DNA of 25,005 nucleotides from an uncultured Clostridia bacterium (GCA_934254725.1 CAKQLR010000028.1:1-25005), one strand, 5' to 3'. Shown: positions 7,303 to 14,717, counted from the first letter of the stretch. Program-made: numbers and translations. The notes: generated by a model from the sequence alone, not told the origin.

Positions 7303-9309
7303 TTATTCTGCCTTGCCGGAATTTTCCGCATTTTTAGCGGCTTCCATGTCGGCTTCCTTTTCAAGCTGGTTCTTATGACCGCCGTTCTTATCCACGTCGT
7401 CCATATACGCTTCGATTTCCTGAACGGATTTACCCTGCATCAAAAGCTCTATTTCTTCGCCGTAAATGGTTTCGCGCTCGACAAGCAGCCTTGCCATATT
7501 GTGAAGAATAGCGATGTTTTCGGTAACAATCTTTGTACCGCGGTCCTTCTGTTCTTTTACTATGCGTTCGATTTCGTCGTCGATAATCTTAGCCGTTTCG
7601 TCACTGTAACTAACGTGGGCGCCCATATCTCTGCCGATGAACACTTCTCCGTCGCCGCCGTAAAGAACAGTGCCGAGGCGTTCGCTCATACCGAGGCGAG
7701 TAACCATAACGCGCGCCACATCCGTAATCATCTTTATGTCGCCGGAAGCGCCGCTCGAAACGTCCTGAATGATAAGTTCTTCGGCAATTCTTCCGCCAAG
7801 TCCCATACAAATACGGTCAAGAAGCTTGTTTTTCGTCTGGAATTCGTCGTCGGTAGCAGGTCTTGTCATGGTGTAGCCGCCGGCGTCGCCCCTCGGGATA
7901 ATCGTAACTTCGTGAACGGGGTCGCAGTCGGGCAACAGCCTTGCAAGCAACGCGTGACCCGCTTCGTGATACGCCGTAATTCTCTTGTCCTTCTCGGTAA
8001 CGAGCCTGCTCTTCTTCGCAGGACCCATTATAACCTTGTTGAAGCCTTCGTAAATGTCTTTGTTTGTAATAAGTTTTCTGCCTTCGCGCGCGGCGAGGAT
8101 AGCCGCCTCGTTAAGCAAATTTTCAAGGTCTGCGCCGGAGAAACCGCTCGTAAGCCTTGCAACGTTCCTGAAGTTAACCGAAGAATCCATCGGTTTATTG
8201 CGCGCGTGTACCTTTAAAATAGCTTCTCTGCCGCGAACGTCAGGCATATGAACGTGTATCTGACGGTCAAATCTGCCCGGGCGCAAAAGTGCGGGATCGA
8301 GAACGTCAGCCCTGTTGGTAGCCGCGATAATTATAACGCCCTCGTTCGCTTCGAAACCGTCCATCTGAACGAGAAGCTGGTTAAGCGTTTGTTCTCTTTC
8401 GTCGTTTCCGCCGCCAAGCCCGGTTCCTCTCTGGCGCCCTACGGCGTCGATTTCGTCGATGAACACAATGCACGGCATGTTCTTTTTAGCGGTGTTGAAA
8501 AGGTCCCTGACCCTGGAAGCGCCCACGCCGACGAACATTTCAACAAAGTCCGAACCGGAAATAGAGAAGAACGGCACGCCCGCTTCGCCCGCGATGGCTT
8601 TAGCGAATAAAGTTTTACCTGTACCGGGGTTACCTACAAGCAAAACCCCCTTGGGAATTCTTGCGCCCAGGTCGGAAAACTTCTTCGGGTTTTTAAGGAA
8701 TTCAACGATTTCCTTAAGTTCTTCCTTTTCTTCTTCTGCACCGGCAACGTCGTTAAACCTTATCTTAATGTTAGTCTGAGGTTTAGCGGTGGTTTTGCCG
8801 AAGTCCATAGCGCTCTTGTTGCTGCCGTTAACCGAACGCATCAGCATAAAGAAGATTACAAGCCCTATAGCCATAATAAGCATGGGCATGATGTAAGACG
8901 ACCAGCCGGAACCCGCATTCGGGTCGGTGTTGTCTATCTGCACGCCGTTCGCCGCAAGTACGGAAAGCAACTCCCAATCCATATTTTCACGCGTAAAGTT
9001 GCAGGCAATTCTCGTAGTAACGCCCTTGTCGGAAGTCGTCACCCGTCCCTTTAAATCGGCTTTAAGGCTGTAAATGTCAATGGTAATTTTATCTACGTTA
9101 GCGGTTTTGGTTTTATCCACAACGTATTGTATCTTGCCGGAGTCGCCGCTTGTTTCGTCAATTTTGGTGGTTATGCCGCACAGCTCGAAGAATTCCGAAG
9201 TGCTCACCTTCGTATAACCGAAAAGCGCGCTTCTCAGCAGCGAATAGCCTAAAAACGCCAAAAGGCAAACGGCTACTATCGCAATAATGGTTTTCGTTGT
9301 CTTTTTCAT
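7303..9309 (-). CDS. ftsH: ATP-dependent zinc metalloprotease FtsH
   Basis: Membrane-anchored AAA+ protease that degrades unassembled membrane proteins and selected cytosolic regulators. The protein has 668 residues, full length. Transmembrane helix 1 is at ~8-26, an extracytoplasmic domain at ~30-136, and transmembrane helix 2 at ~139-160. In the AAA+ module, Walker A GNPGTGKT is at 226-233, Walker B IVFIDEIDAV at 281-290, and the second-region-of-homology Arg-rich segment LLRPGRFDRQ near 341-350. The M41 protease zinc site HEAGH is at 448-452, with the distal Asp ligand in SGASGDIKMI. The C-terminal tail is charged. ATG 9309 has GGAGG 6 nt upstream. Its own terminator follows. Confidence 0.98.
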   Translation of the reverse strand: MKKTTKTIIAIVAVCLLAFLGYSLLRSALFGYTKVSTSEFFELCGITTKIDETSGDSGKIQYVVDKTKTANVDKITIDIYSLKADLKGRVTTSDKGVTTRIACNFTRENMDWELLSVLAANGVQIDNTDPNAGSGWSSYIMPMLIMAIGLVIFFMLMRSVNGSNKSAMDFGKTTAKPQTNIKIRFNDVAGAEEEKEELKEIVEFLKNPKKFSDLGARIPKGVLLVGNPGTGKTLFAKAIAGEAGVPFFSISGSDFVEMFVGVGASRVRDLFNTAKKNMPCIVFIDEIDAVGRQRGTGLGGGNDEREQTLNQLLVQMDGFEANEGVIIIAATNRADVLDPALLRPGRFDRQIHVHMPDVRGREAILKVHARNKPMDSSVNFRNVARLTSGFSGADLENLLNEAAILAAREGRKLITNKDIYEGFNKVIMGPAKKSRLVTEKDKRITAYHEAGHALLARLLPDCDPVHEVTIIPRGDAGGYTMTRPATDDEFQTKNKLLDRICMGLGGRIAEELIIQDVSSGASGDIKMITDVARVMVTRLGMSERLGTVLYGGDGEVFIGRDMGAHVSYSDETAKIIDDEIERIVKEQKDRGTKIVTENIAILHNMARLLVERETIYGEEIELLMQGKSVQEIEAYMDDVDKNGGHKNQLEKEADMEAAKNAENSGKAE

Positions 9310-9687
9310 TAAATCCTCCGTATTTGAGTAGTTGCGGCGAAGTTATATTCAACCTGCCGCATACAACGAGTTTTACTTTATTATTGTAAGCTTTTTTAGC
9401 TAAATTTATCTTAAAACCAAACTATTATTTATATATTTTAATACAATATAGTACATCATATCATATTTTTTTATGAAATACAACACTTTTAAAGCAAAAA
9501 AACATAGAAAACTTGTAATTATACGGGAAAAATCCCCCCTATAAGTTATACCGCCGAAAGCTTCCGCAGAGCATATGAAAGACATACGAAAGAGGATTTT
9601 CGATTACCGAAAATCCCCGTCTTCCGAACTACTGTTTTATGTATTTAGAAAGCTGTGCTTCTTCCTTATACGGGCTGTGCTTCTTCC
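9310..9687. other. Upstream region of ftsH and downstream flank of the pseudogene
   Basis: About 380 nt without a supported gene. The part next to ftsH is AT-rich and should contain the ftsH promoter, but I could not pick convincing hexamers. From 9553 it carries the repeat flank shared with 19875-19960 and a 22-bp tandem duplication (9652-9695). An 84-codon open frame at 9575-9829 crosses the terminator hairpin and the duplication, so it is not taken as a gene. Confidence 0.5.
9553..9648. repeat. Dispersed repeat, downstream-flank block, copy A
   Basis: Shares with 19875-19960 the run CGAAAGCT..CGCA.AGCATA, the hairpin GGATTTTCG-ATTAC-CGAAAATCC, and ACTGTTTTATGTATTT. In both copies this block lies just downstream (minus strand) of the C-terminal end of an LRR_5 coding sequence. 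The hairpin (9594-9616) is the counterpart of the strong terminator in copy B, but here its stem is shorter and it lacks the T-tracts. Confidence 0.85.
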
Positions 9688-9695
9688 TTATACGG
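9652..9695. repeat. Perfect 22-bp tandem duplication
   Basis: GCTGTGCTTCTTCCTTATACGG occurs twice in a row, at 9652-9673 and 9674-9695. The second copy includes the stop codon (plus-strand TTA at 9688-9690) of the decayed LRR gene. Confidence 0.9.
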
Positions 9696-9905
9696 TAAAA
9701 GAACCTTCAGAACATATTATAGTCTTAATCTTGCCTGAATTTTTCCAAGTAGTGTTTATGGTAATAGCACTCCACTACGTCTTTGTTCTGTCATATTTTA
9801 TTATAGTTAAATTTCTACACAGCGTATGAAGCTATGATTTTAACGCCTGAGGCTAAAACAATTATCGTAATACCGTAGCATTTATCAAACATAGAGTCCT
9901 TAATA
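9688..9905 (-). pseudogene. Remnant of a BspA-like LRR_5 surface protein gene
   Basis: Read on the minus strand, this stretch still translates to the end of an LRR_5 protein. It runs MFDKCYGITIIVLASGVKII, then ASYA, a frameshift/deletion, CRNLTIIKYDRTKT, an in-frame TAG, WSAITINTTWKNSGKIKT, and IICSEGSFTV with a TAA at 9688-9690. This lines up position by position with the last ~65 residues of the intact gene at 19969-22152 (CANLNTINY, then KWATITKGTNWKS, then NCADGTVTEE). Everything upstream (signal peptide, collagen-like part, most LRRs) is absent. The remnant abuts the upstream-flank hairpin at ~9906. One frameshift, one nonsense codon and a large 5' deletion make it non-functional. Confidence 0.75.
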
Positions 9906-9995
9906 TTAAAAAAAACGGCGTGCCGTTTTAATGAAAACGCCGTAATACCCTTAAAACCGTTGACAAAATGATTTTCGCGAACTATAATAAGCGTA
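9906..9995. repeat. Dispersed repeat, upstream-flank block, copy A
   Basis: About 85 bp matching 22263-22352. Both carry AAAACGGCGTGCCGTTTTAA, then ATACCCTTAAAACC, then GATTTTC, then TATAAAA, at the same spacing with scattered substitutions. On the minus strand the palindromic part followed by T residues can act as a terminator. In this copy the right half has been refined into, or retains, a perfect plus-strand promoter. Confidence 0.85.
9960..9988 (+). promoter_or_regulatory. Consensus promoter of the T-box-thrS transcript
   Basis: TTGACA (9960-9965), a 17-nt spacer and TATAAT (9983-9988), both exact consensus. The start would be near 9995, followed directly by the T-box leader. The promoter lies inside the dispersed repeat block. 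Confidence 0.88.
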
Positions 9996-10303
9996 TAAAA
10001 ACTGCGGAAAGAGGCTTTTGCTCTCCGCAATTTAATCGCAAAATAAGGACAAGTAGCCGCTTTTCTTCCGCTTAAGAGAGTTGCCGTTCGGTGCAAGGCA
10101 ATGCGGGGTGCCCGGGTGAAACCGCCTTATGTAATTTTGCGTGGGTTTGCTTCCGCCGTAAGGGAAGCGTAAAGAGGCGTTATTCCCCTTTGCCGCCCGG
10201 CTTTAATAAAGGCTTGGTTTGCGGCTTTACGGAAGGCGCAATTAAGGTGGAACCGCGGATAATACATTCGCCCTTAAGTCTGTTGGGATTTAAGGGTTTT
10301 TTT
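9995..10303 (+). promoter_or_regulatory. T-box riboswitch controlling thrS
   Basis: tRNA-sensing leader. When tRNA-Thr is uncharged, its acceptor end pairs with the T-box bulge and favours the antiterminator. The T-box core AAGGTGGAACCGCG is at 10244-10257, the AGTA element of the specifier bulge at ~10051-10054, and the AGAGAG...GGTGCAAGGC stem I apical elements at ~10075-10100. The likely specifier codon is ACC (Thr) at 10121-10123, in the context GAA-ACC, which agrees with the downstream gene. The intrinsic terminator CCCTTAA (10271-10277) / TTAAGGG (10290-10296) with seven T residues ends it. Stem I details are by eye. Open frames over this stretch are not genes. Confidence 0.93.
10271..10303 (+). 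terminator. Regulated terminator of the thrS T-box
   Basis: Stem CCCTTAA / TTAAGGG with a 12-nt loop followed by TTTTTTT. It lies 13 nt after the T-box core, the usual place for the conditional terminator. Confidence 0.88.
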
Positions 10304-10473
10304 ATTACTTTGCGTTACTACGTTGCGGGTAAATTAAAGGGTGCTTGAATCGGCAGCCCGCATACAAACGAATAATAATTTACGCGCCAAAGTCGGGGTT
10401 AATGTGCGAAAAAGGCGGTTTTTGCCGTTCGTGCGGAAACTTTCGGGGAGTGGCGTAAAGAGAGGTTTTATAT

Positions 10474-12378
10474 ATGCAAATCACTTTAAAAGACGGAAGC
10501 GTGCTTTCCGTAGAACAAAATTCCACATGCTACGAGATAGCTCAAAAGATAAGCGAGGGGCTTGCGAGAAACGCCGTTTGCGCAAAAGTTAACGGCAAAC
10601 TCGTCGACCTTTCGACCCCTGTCGCAGCGGACAGCGCGGTGGAAATAGTTACGCTTAAAGATAAGGAAGGGCTTGACGTTTATCGCCACACTTGTTCTCA
10701 CATACTCGCTCAGGCGGTTAAGGCGGTTTTCCCCACCTGCCACCTTGCGATAGGCCCCGTTATCGAAAACGGCTTCTATTACGACTTTGAATTCAAAACG
10801 CCCATTTCTACCGAGGACTTCTCCAAGATAGAGGACGAAATGAAAAAAATTATAAAGGCGGACTTCAAGATTGAGCGCTTCGAACTCCCCAGAGAAGAAG
10901 CGATTAAGCTTATGAAGAAGTACAACGAGCCTTACAAAGTAGAGCTTATCGAGGATTTGCCCGAGGGCGAGCCGATTTCTTTCTACAAACAGGGCGCGTT
11001 CACCGATTTATGCCGCGGACCGCATCTTCCCTCCACGGGCAAAATCAAGGCATATCGCCTTATAAGCATCGCAGGCGCTTACTGGCGCGGCGACGAGCAC
11101 AATAAAATGCTCACCCGTATTTACGCTACGGCTTTCCCCAAAAAGGACGAAATGGAAGAATACTTTGCCCGCCTCGAAGAAGCAAAGAAGCGCGACCACA
11201 CGAAGCTCGGCAAAGAACTCAAGCTTTTCACCCTTATGAACGAGGGCAAGGGCTTCCCGTTCTTCCTCCCCAACGGAATGGTGCTTAAAAACACGCTTAT
11301 AGATTACTGGCGCCAGCTCCACACCCGCGACGGTTATGTGGAAGTTTCCACGCCGATAATGCTCAGCCGTTCGTTGTGGGAAACTTCCGGCCACTGGGAA
11401 CATTATAAAGAAAACATGTACACCACCAAGGTGGACGACGAAGATTATGCAATCAAGCCGATGAACTGCCCGGGCGGAATTCTCGTTTACAAGACCGAGC
11501 CGAGAAGCTATAAAGATTTGCCTATCAGAATGGGCGAACTTGGGCTTGTTCACCGCCACGAAAAATCGGGTCAGCTTCACGGATTGTTCAGGGTTCGTTG
11601 CTTCACGCAGGACGATGCACACATCTTCATGACGCCCGACCAGATTACCGACGAAATAAAGGGCGTAGTTAAACTCATTAACGAAGTTTACACGCTGTTC
11701 GGTTTCAAATATTATATAGAACTCTCCACACGCCCCGAGGACAGCATGGGCAGCGACGAGGATTGGGAAAACGCAACCAACGCACTCCGCGCGGCTCTCG
11801 ACGGAATGAACCTCCCCTACACTATAAACGAAGGCGACGGCGCTTTCTACGGACCGAAGATCGACTTTCACCTCGAGGACTCCATCGGAAGAACCTGGCA
11901 GTGCGGCACCATTCAGCTTGACTTCCAGCTTCCCCAGCGTTTCGAGCTCGAATACGTAGGCGAGGACGGACTTAAACACCGCCCCATTATGGTACACCGC
12001 GTTATCTTCGGTTCGATCGAAAGATTTATCGGTATCCTTATAGAGCACTTTGCGGGTAAGTTCCCCGTATGGCTCGCGCCCGTTCAGGTTAAACTCCTCA
12101 GCATGACCGACAGAAACGAGGGCTACGTTAAAGCCGTTGCGGCTAAACTCAAAGAAGCCGGCATAAGGGTTGAATGCGACCTGCGCTCCGAGAAAATCGG
12201 CAAGAAAATAAGAGAAGCTCAGCTTGAAAAAGTTCCATACATGCTCGTTATGGGCGACAAGGAAGAAGAAAGCGGCAGCGTTGCGGTAAGAAGCAGATCG
12301 GAAGGCGACCTCGGCGGGTTCACTTTGGATAATTTCATCACCCGAATAAAAGACGAAATCGCTACCAAAAAGGCGTAA
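10474..12378 (+). CDS. thrS: Threonyl-tRNA synthetase
   Basis: Cytosolic class II synthetase charging tRNA-Thr with threonine. The protein has 634 residues, full length. The TGS domain is at ~1-61. The editing (SAD) domain follows, with HTCSH at 72-76 and the partner Cys180/His184 in DLCRGPH. The class II catalytic core is ~265-530; its zinc ligands are Cys332 (MNCPGG), His383 (DDAHIF) and His508 (IMVHRV), and its motif 3 is GSIERFIGILIEHFAG. The C-terminal anticodon-binding domain is ~535-634. ATG 10474 has AGAGAGG 8 nt upstream. The gene is transcribed through the Thr T-box leader, so expression should rise when charged tRNA-Thr falls. No strong terminator was seen; the AGGGCA/TGCCCT hairpin at 12443-12470 lacks a following T-tract. 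Confidence 0.98.
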   Translation: MQITLKDGSVLSVEQNSTCYEIAQKISEGLARNAVCAKVNGKLVDLSTPVAADSAVEIVTLKDKEGLDVYRHTCSHILAQAVKAVFPTCHLAIGPVIENGFYYDFEFKTPISTEDFSKIEDEMKKIIKADFKIERFELPREEAIKLMKKYNEPYKVELIEDLPEGEPISFYKQGAFTDLCRGPHLPSTGKIKAYRLISIAGAYWRGDEHNKMLTRIYATAFPKKDEMEEYFARLEEAKKRDHTKLGKELKLFTLMNEGKGFPFFLPNGMVLKNTLIDYWRQLHTRDGYVEVSTPIMLSRSLWETSGHWEHYKENMYTTKVDDEDYAIKPMNCPGGILVYKTEPRSYKDLPIRMGELGLVHRHEKSGQLHGLFRVRCFTQDDAHIFMTPDQITDEIKGVVKLINEVYTLFGFKYYIELSTRPEDSMGSDEDWENATNALRAALDGMNLPYTINEGDGAFYGPKIDFHLEDSIGRTWQCGTIQLDFQLPQRFELEYVGEDGLKHRPIMVHRVIFGSIERFIGILIEHFAGKFPVWLAPVQVKLLSMTDRNEGYVKAVAAKLKEAGIRVECDLRSEKIGKKIREAQLEKVPYMLVMGDKEEESGSVAVRSRSEGDLGGFTLDNFITRIKDEIATKKA

Positions 12379-12477
12379 AAAGCAAAGCCGAAGTTCTATA
12401 AAACGGCAGAAAAACTAAAATTGTCAAGGTTTTTTAAGAAAAAGGGCAGGAAAATTACTTTTTTTGCCCTAAAACGT

Positions 12478-12506
12478 TTGACAAAGCGCGTTATAAATGA
12501 TAATAT
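12478..12506 (+). promoter_or_regulatory. Promoter of the infC-rpmI-rplT operon
   Basis: TTGACA (12478-12483), a 17-nt spacer and TAATAT (12501-12506). The start is near 12512, giving a ~205-nt leader before the infC initiation codon. Confidence 0.82.
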
Positions 12507-12511
12507 ATTCA

Positions 12512-12700
12512 AGCAAAGCAGAAGCGAACCTTCTCACCGCACGCAAAAGGCAGTAGCGGTTCAATAATTCTCATCGCGTTTTTTAACGTGCTTATTATGG
12601 ATTATTGCGGGTCGCTTATGCGGTCCGCTTTTTTTCGTATCGGAAGCGCGTCCCCCCTCTTTTGGGCTTCGGATATGCGAATTCCGATGAATATTAAAGA
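12512..12700 (+). promoter_or_regulatory. infC operon leader, L20-type autoregulatory attenuator
   Basis: In Bacillota the infC-rpmI-rplT leader is bound by ribosomal protein L20, which promotes premature termination. Here the leader contains ACCGC-ACGCAAAAGGCAGTA-GCGGT (~12536-12560), which can form a stem. It is followed by a terminator hairpin, GCGGGTCGC / GCGGTCCGC with loop TTAT (12607-12628, two wobble pairs), and seven T residues (12629-12635). The layout of promoter, structured leader and terminator before infC fits this class. I assigned it from context and by-eye pairing, not from a covariance model. Confidence 0.72.
12607..12635 (+). terminator. Leader attenuator terminator upstream of infC
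   Basis: 9-bp stem, tetraloop TTAT and T7 tract. It lies 82 nt before the proposed infC start and about 100 nt after the promoter, so it can only act as an attenuator for this operon. Confidence 0.82.
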
Positions 12701-12719
12701 AGGAAGGTATAAAACCATT
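12700..12719 (+). promoter_or_regulatory. RBS and AUU initiation codon of infC
   Basis: AAGGAAGG at 12700-12707, then a 9-nt spacer and ATT at 12717-12719. The lack of any RBS before the nearby upstream ATGs decides the start. Confidence 0.7.
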
Positions 12720-13244
12720 AAAGAACAACATCAGTTAAACGAGCAAATCAGGGACAGAGAAGTTCGTCTTATAGGTCAAAACGGTGAACAGCTCGGCATA
12801 CTCAGCGCTGCCGAAGCTCAACGTCTTGCGGACGACGCGGGTCTCGACCTCGTAAAAATTTCGCCCAACGCACAACCGCCCGTATGTAAAATAATGGACT
12901 ACGGCAAGTTCAGGTTCGAAACGTTGAAAAAGGAAAAAGAAGCCAAGAAAAACCAGAAAACGGTTGAAGTTAAAGAAATCTGGCTTTCTATGACCATCGA
13001 CGTGGGCGATCTTAACGTAAAGGCAAAACAAGCTGTAAAATTCCTTGCAAGCGGCAACAAAGTAAAGGTATCCATTCGTCTGCGCGGGCGCCAGAACGCT
13101 CACTCCGATTTAGGGCTTGACGTTATGAATAAATTCTTTGAAATGCTTGAAGGAAAAGCGGTAATGGATAAAAAACCGGGGCTTGAAGGGCGCACCATCA
13201 TTATGATATTAAGCCCCGCAAAGCCGGAAAACAGCAAAAAATAA
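12717..13244 (+). CDS. infC: Translation initiation factor IF-3 (AUU start)
   Basis: IF-3 binds the 30S subunit, prevents premature 50S joining and checks start codon-anticodon pairing. From ATT at 12717 the protein has 175 residues, matching the family. The N-terminal domain begins LNEQIRDREVRLIGQNGEQL. The linker includes MDYGKFRFE and is followed by a Lys-rich segment. The C-terminal domain has KVKVSIRLRGRQ and RTIIMILSP. I chose ATT 12717 because AAGGAAGG (12700-12707) is 9 nt upstream and the product then has the usual N-terminus. ATGs at 12675 and 12687 have no RBS, and the frame that opens further upstream runs through the attenuator. AUU initiation of infC is a known autoregulatory device in other bacteria. 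Confidence 0.93.
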   Translation: MKEQHQLNEQIRDREVRLIGQNGEQLGILSAAEAQRLADDAGLDLVKISPNAQPPVCKIMDYGKFRFETLKKEKEAKKNQKTVEVKEIWLSMTIDVGDLNVKAKQAVKFLASGNKVKVSIRLRGRQNAHSDLGLDVMNKFFEMLEGKAVMDKKPGLEGRTIIMILSPAKPENSKK

Positions 13245-13258
13245 CGGAGGATACAAAT

Positions 13259-13459
13259 ATGCCAAAAATGAAATCGCACAGCGGTGCAAAAAAACGTTTC
13301 AGAATGACCGGCACCGGTAAGGTGAAAAGAGGCCATCAGGGAAAGAGCCATATCCTTACTAAAAAGGACACCAAGAGAAAAAGAAGATTAAGAACGCAGA
13401 CGCTTGTTTCGACTGCTCAGGAAAAGACGGTTAAAAACCTCATTCCTTATAAAGACTAA
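13259..13459 (+). CDS. rpmI: 50S ribosomal protein L35
   Basis: Small basic large-subunit protein of 66 residues, complete. It begins MPKMKSHSGAKKRFRMTGTG, the family signature, and has the typical Lys/Arg-rich centre. The RBS CGGAGG lies about 9 nt upstream. It sits 14 nt after infC and 18 nt before rplT in the standard operon order. Confidence 0.98.
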   Translation: MPKMKSHSGAKKRFRMTGTGKVKRGHQGKSHILTKKDTKRKRRLRTQTLVSTAQEKTVKNLIPYKD

Positions 13460-13477
13460 TCGGGAGGTTTATAGATT

Positions 13478-13828
13478 ATGCGTATTAAAAGAGGCGTTAA
13501 CGCCGTCAAGAAACGTAGAAAGATTTTAAAGCTCGCCAAAGGTTACTTTGGTTCCAAGAGCAAACTTTACAGAGTAGCCCGTCAGGCTGTTATGAAATCC
13601 TTAAGCTATGCTTACGTAGGAAGAAAAGCTAAGAAGAGAGATTTCAGAAAACTCTGGATTGCAAGAATTAACGCCGCTGCAAGAATGAACGGTCTCAGCT
13701 ATTCCAAATTCATGAACGGTCTTAAGAAAGCGGAAATTACTCTTAACAGAAAAGTTCTTGCCGATATGGCTGTGAACGACGCTCAGGGCTTTGCGGCTCT
13801 CTGCGAAAAAGCAAAAGCAAATATCTAA
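13478..13828 (+). CDS. rplT: 50S ribosomal protein L20
   Basis: Large-subunit assembly protein of 116 residues, complete. It begins MRIKRGVNAVKKRRKILKLA, with the signature segments KGYFGSKSKLYRVARQAVMK and FRKLWIARINAAARMNGLSY. The RBS GGGAGG lies upstream. In this phylum L20 represses its own operon through the infC leader, which is present here. Confidence 0.98.
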   Translation: MRIKRGVNAVKKRRKILKLAKGYFGSKSKLYRVARQAVMKSLSYAYVGRKAKKRDFRKLWIARINAAARMNGLSYSKFMNGLKKAEITLNRKVLADMAVNDAQGFAALCEKAKANI

Positions 13829-13840
13829 ATAATTTTCAGT

Positions 13841-13868
13841 TTAGCCTTCTTTTTTACAAGAAGGCTAA
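13841..13868 (+). terminator. Hairpin after rplT, probable weak terminator
   Basis: Perfect 11-bp stem TTAGCCTTCTT / AAGAAGGCTAA with a 6-nt loop, 13 nt after the rplT stop. The following sequence (TTCGTATTTCC) is only partly T-rich, so read-through into the methyltransferase gene is likely. Confidence 0.55.
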
Positions 13869-13901
13869 TTCGTATTTCCTAAGGGAAAAAAGGACGGCTG
13901 T

Positions 13902-14651
13902 ATGACGACCGAAATCACTTCAAGGCAGAATTCCGAGATAAAAAGAATTGCCTCCCTTAAAGATAAAAAGTACAGAAAAAAGTACGGCGAGTATCTTGTG
14001 GAAGGAATTAAGGAAGTTTCAGAGGCTATTTTGTCCGGTCAGAATATTTCTGCGGTGATAGGGCTTAAAGAAGTCCTCCTCTCCCTTCCGGATTGCGACG
14101 CAAAGTTGATTGAAACTAACGACAAAATAATCGAATTTATTTCCGATACGGTTACCCCGCAAGGGGTGTTTGCCGTTGTAAAAGTCCCCGAAAACACTGC
14201 GGAATCGCCAAAAAGCAATTGCGCAGTGCTGGACGGAGTTAAGGACCCCGGCAATGTGGGCACCATTATAAGAACGTGCGCCGCGCTCGGCATCAGGGAT
14301 TTATTCCTTTGCGATTGCGCGGACCCGTACTCGCCCAAGGCGGTGCGCTCGTCTATGAGCGGGATTTATTCCGTGAGAATTTTCGAGTGTGAACGGGAGG
14401 AAGTCTATTCCCTCCTCTGCGGGAAAAACAAGATTTTAGTTGCCGATATGGGCGGCGAAAACATCTTTACCGCAGATATTACGGAGCCTTATGCGATTGT
14501 AGTGGGCAACGAAGCCAACGGCGTGAGCGATTTCTTTAAAGAAAGGGCGGATAAAACAATTGCCATCCCTATGGAAAACAATGTGGAAAGCCTTAACGCG
14601 GCTGTTGCGTTTTCGGTTACCGCTTATACGCTTTACGGTAAAAAATTCTGA
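13902..14651 (+). CDS. TrmH/SpoU-family RNA 2'-O-methyltransferase (YsgA-like)
   Basis: SPOUT-fold, SAM-dependent methyltransferase expected to modify a ribose in rRNA or tRNA. The protein has 249 residues. The N-terminal substrate-binding domain is at ~1-95 (SRQNSEIKRIASLKDKKYR, typical of this family). The SPOUT domain is ~105-249. Its motif 1 is KDPGNVGTIIRT, motif 2 VVGNEANGVS and motif 3 IPMENNVESLNAAVAFSVTA, which together form the SAM-binding knot. AAAAGGA lies about 9 nt upstream of ATG 13902. In Bacillus, ysgA also follows rplT, so the context agrees. The exact target nucleotide is not visible. Confidence 0.92.
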   Translation: MTTEITSRQNSEIKRIASLKDKKYRKKYGEYLVEGIKEVSEAILSGQNISAVIGLKEVLLSLPDCDAKLIETNDKIIEFISDTVTPQGVFAVVKVPENTAESPKSNCAVLDGVKDPGNVGTIIRTCAALGIRDLFLCDCADPYSPKAVRSSMSGIYSVRIFECEREEVYSLLCGKNKILVADMGGENIFTADITEPYAIVVGNEANGVSDFFKERADKTIAIPMENNVESLNAAVAFSVTAYTLYGKKF

Positions 14652-14658
14652 AAAACAA

Positions 14659-14717
14659 ACCGCGTTCTTAGTTGCGTTTGAGGGCAAAAAAGCCCGATAA
14701 CGTGAGAAATACGCGGT
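14659..14717 (+). other. Long interrupted hairpin between methyltransferase gene and yebC
   Basis: Paired segments ACCGCGT (14659-14665)/ACGCGGT (14711-14717), CGTT/AACG and GGGC/GCCC (14682-14685, 14692-14695) form a 59-nt stem-loop ending just before the yebC RBS. There is no T-tract, so a simple terminator is unlikely. Confidence 0.45.

Noticed and set aside
7375..8217. 280-codon frame antisense to ftsH
   Set aside because: Codon-bias shadow of a certain gene, with no RBS and no similarity recognised.
9575..9829. 84-codon plus-strand frame between ftsH and thrS
   Set aside because: It reads through the terminator hairpin, the 22-bp duplication and the antisense of the LRR remnant. The minus-strand alignment explains the sequence better.
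9815..10096. 93-codon minus-strand frame over the thrS promoter and T-box 5' part
   Set aside because: Only its last ~25 codons match the LRR remnant; the rest is repeat block, promoter and T-box leader.
10091..10592. Plus-strand frames across the T-box leader
   Set aside because: The region is explained by conserved T-box elements and a terminator, and the frames have no RBS.
11008..12048. 346-codon frame antisense to thrS
   Set aside because: Long shadow produced by codon bias in a certain gene.
12443..12470. Hairpin AGGGCA/TGCCCT after thrS as a terminator
   Set aside because: Only a 6-bp outer stem with a 16-nt loop and no T-tract after the 3' arm.
12588..12716. N-terminal extension of IF-3 from GTG 12588
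   Set aside because: It passes through the attenuator hairpin, lacks an RBS and extends IF-3 beyond its usual N-terminus.
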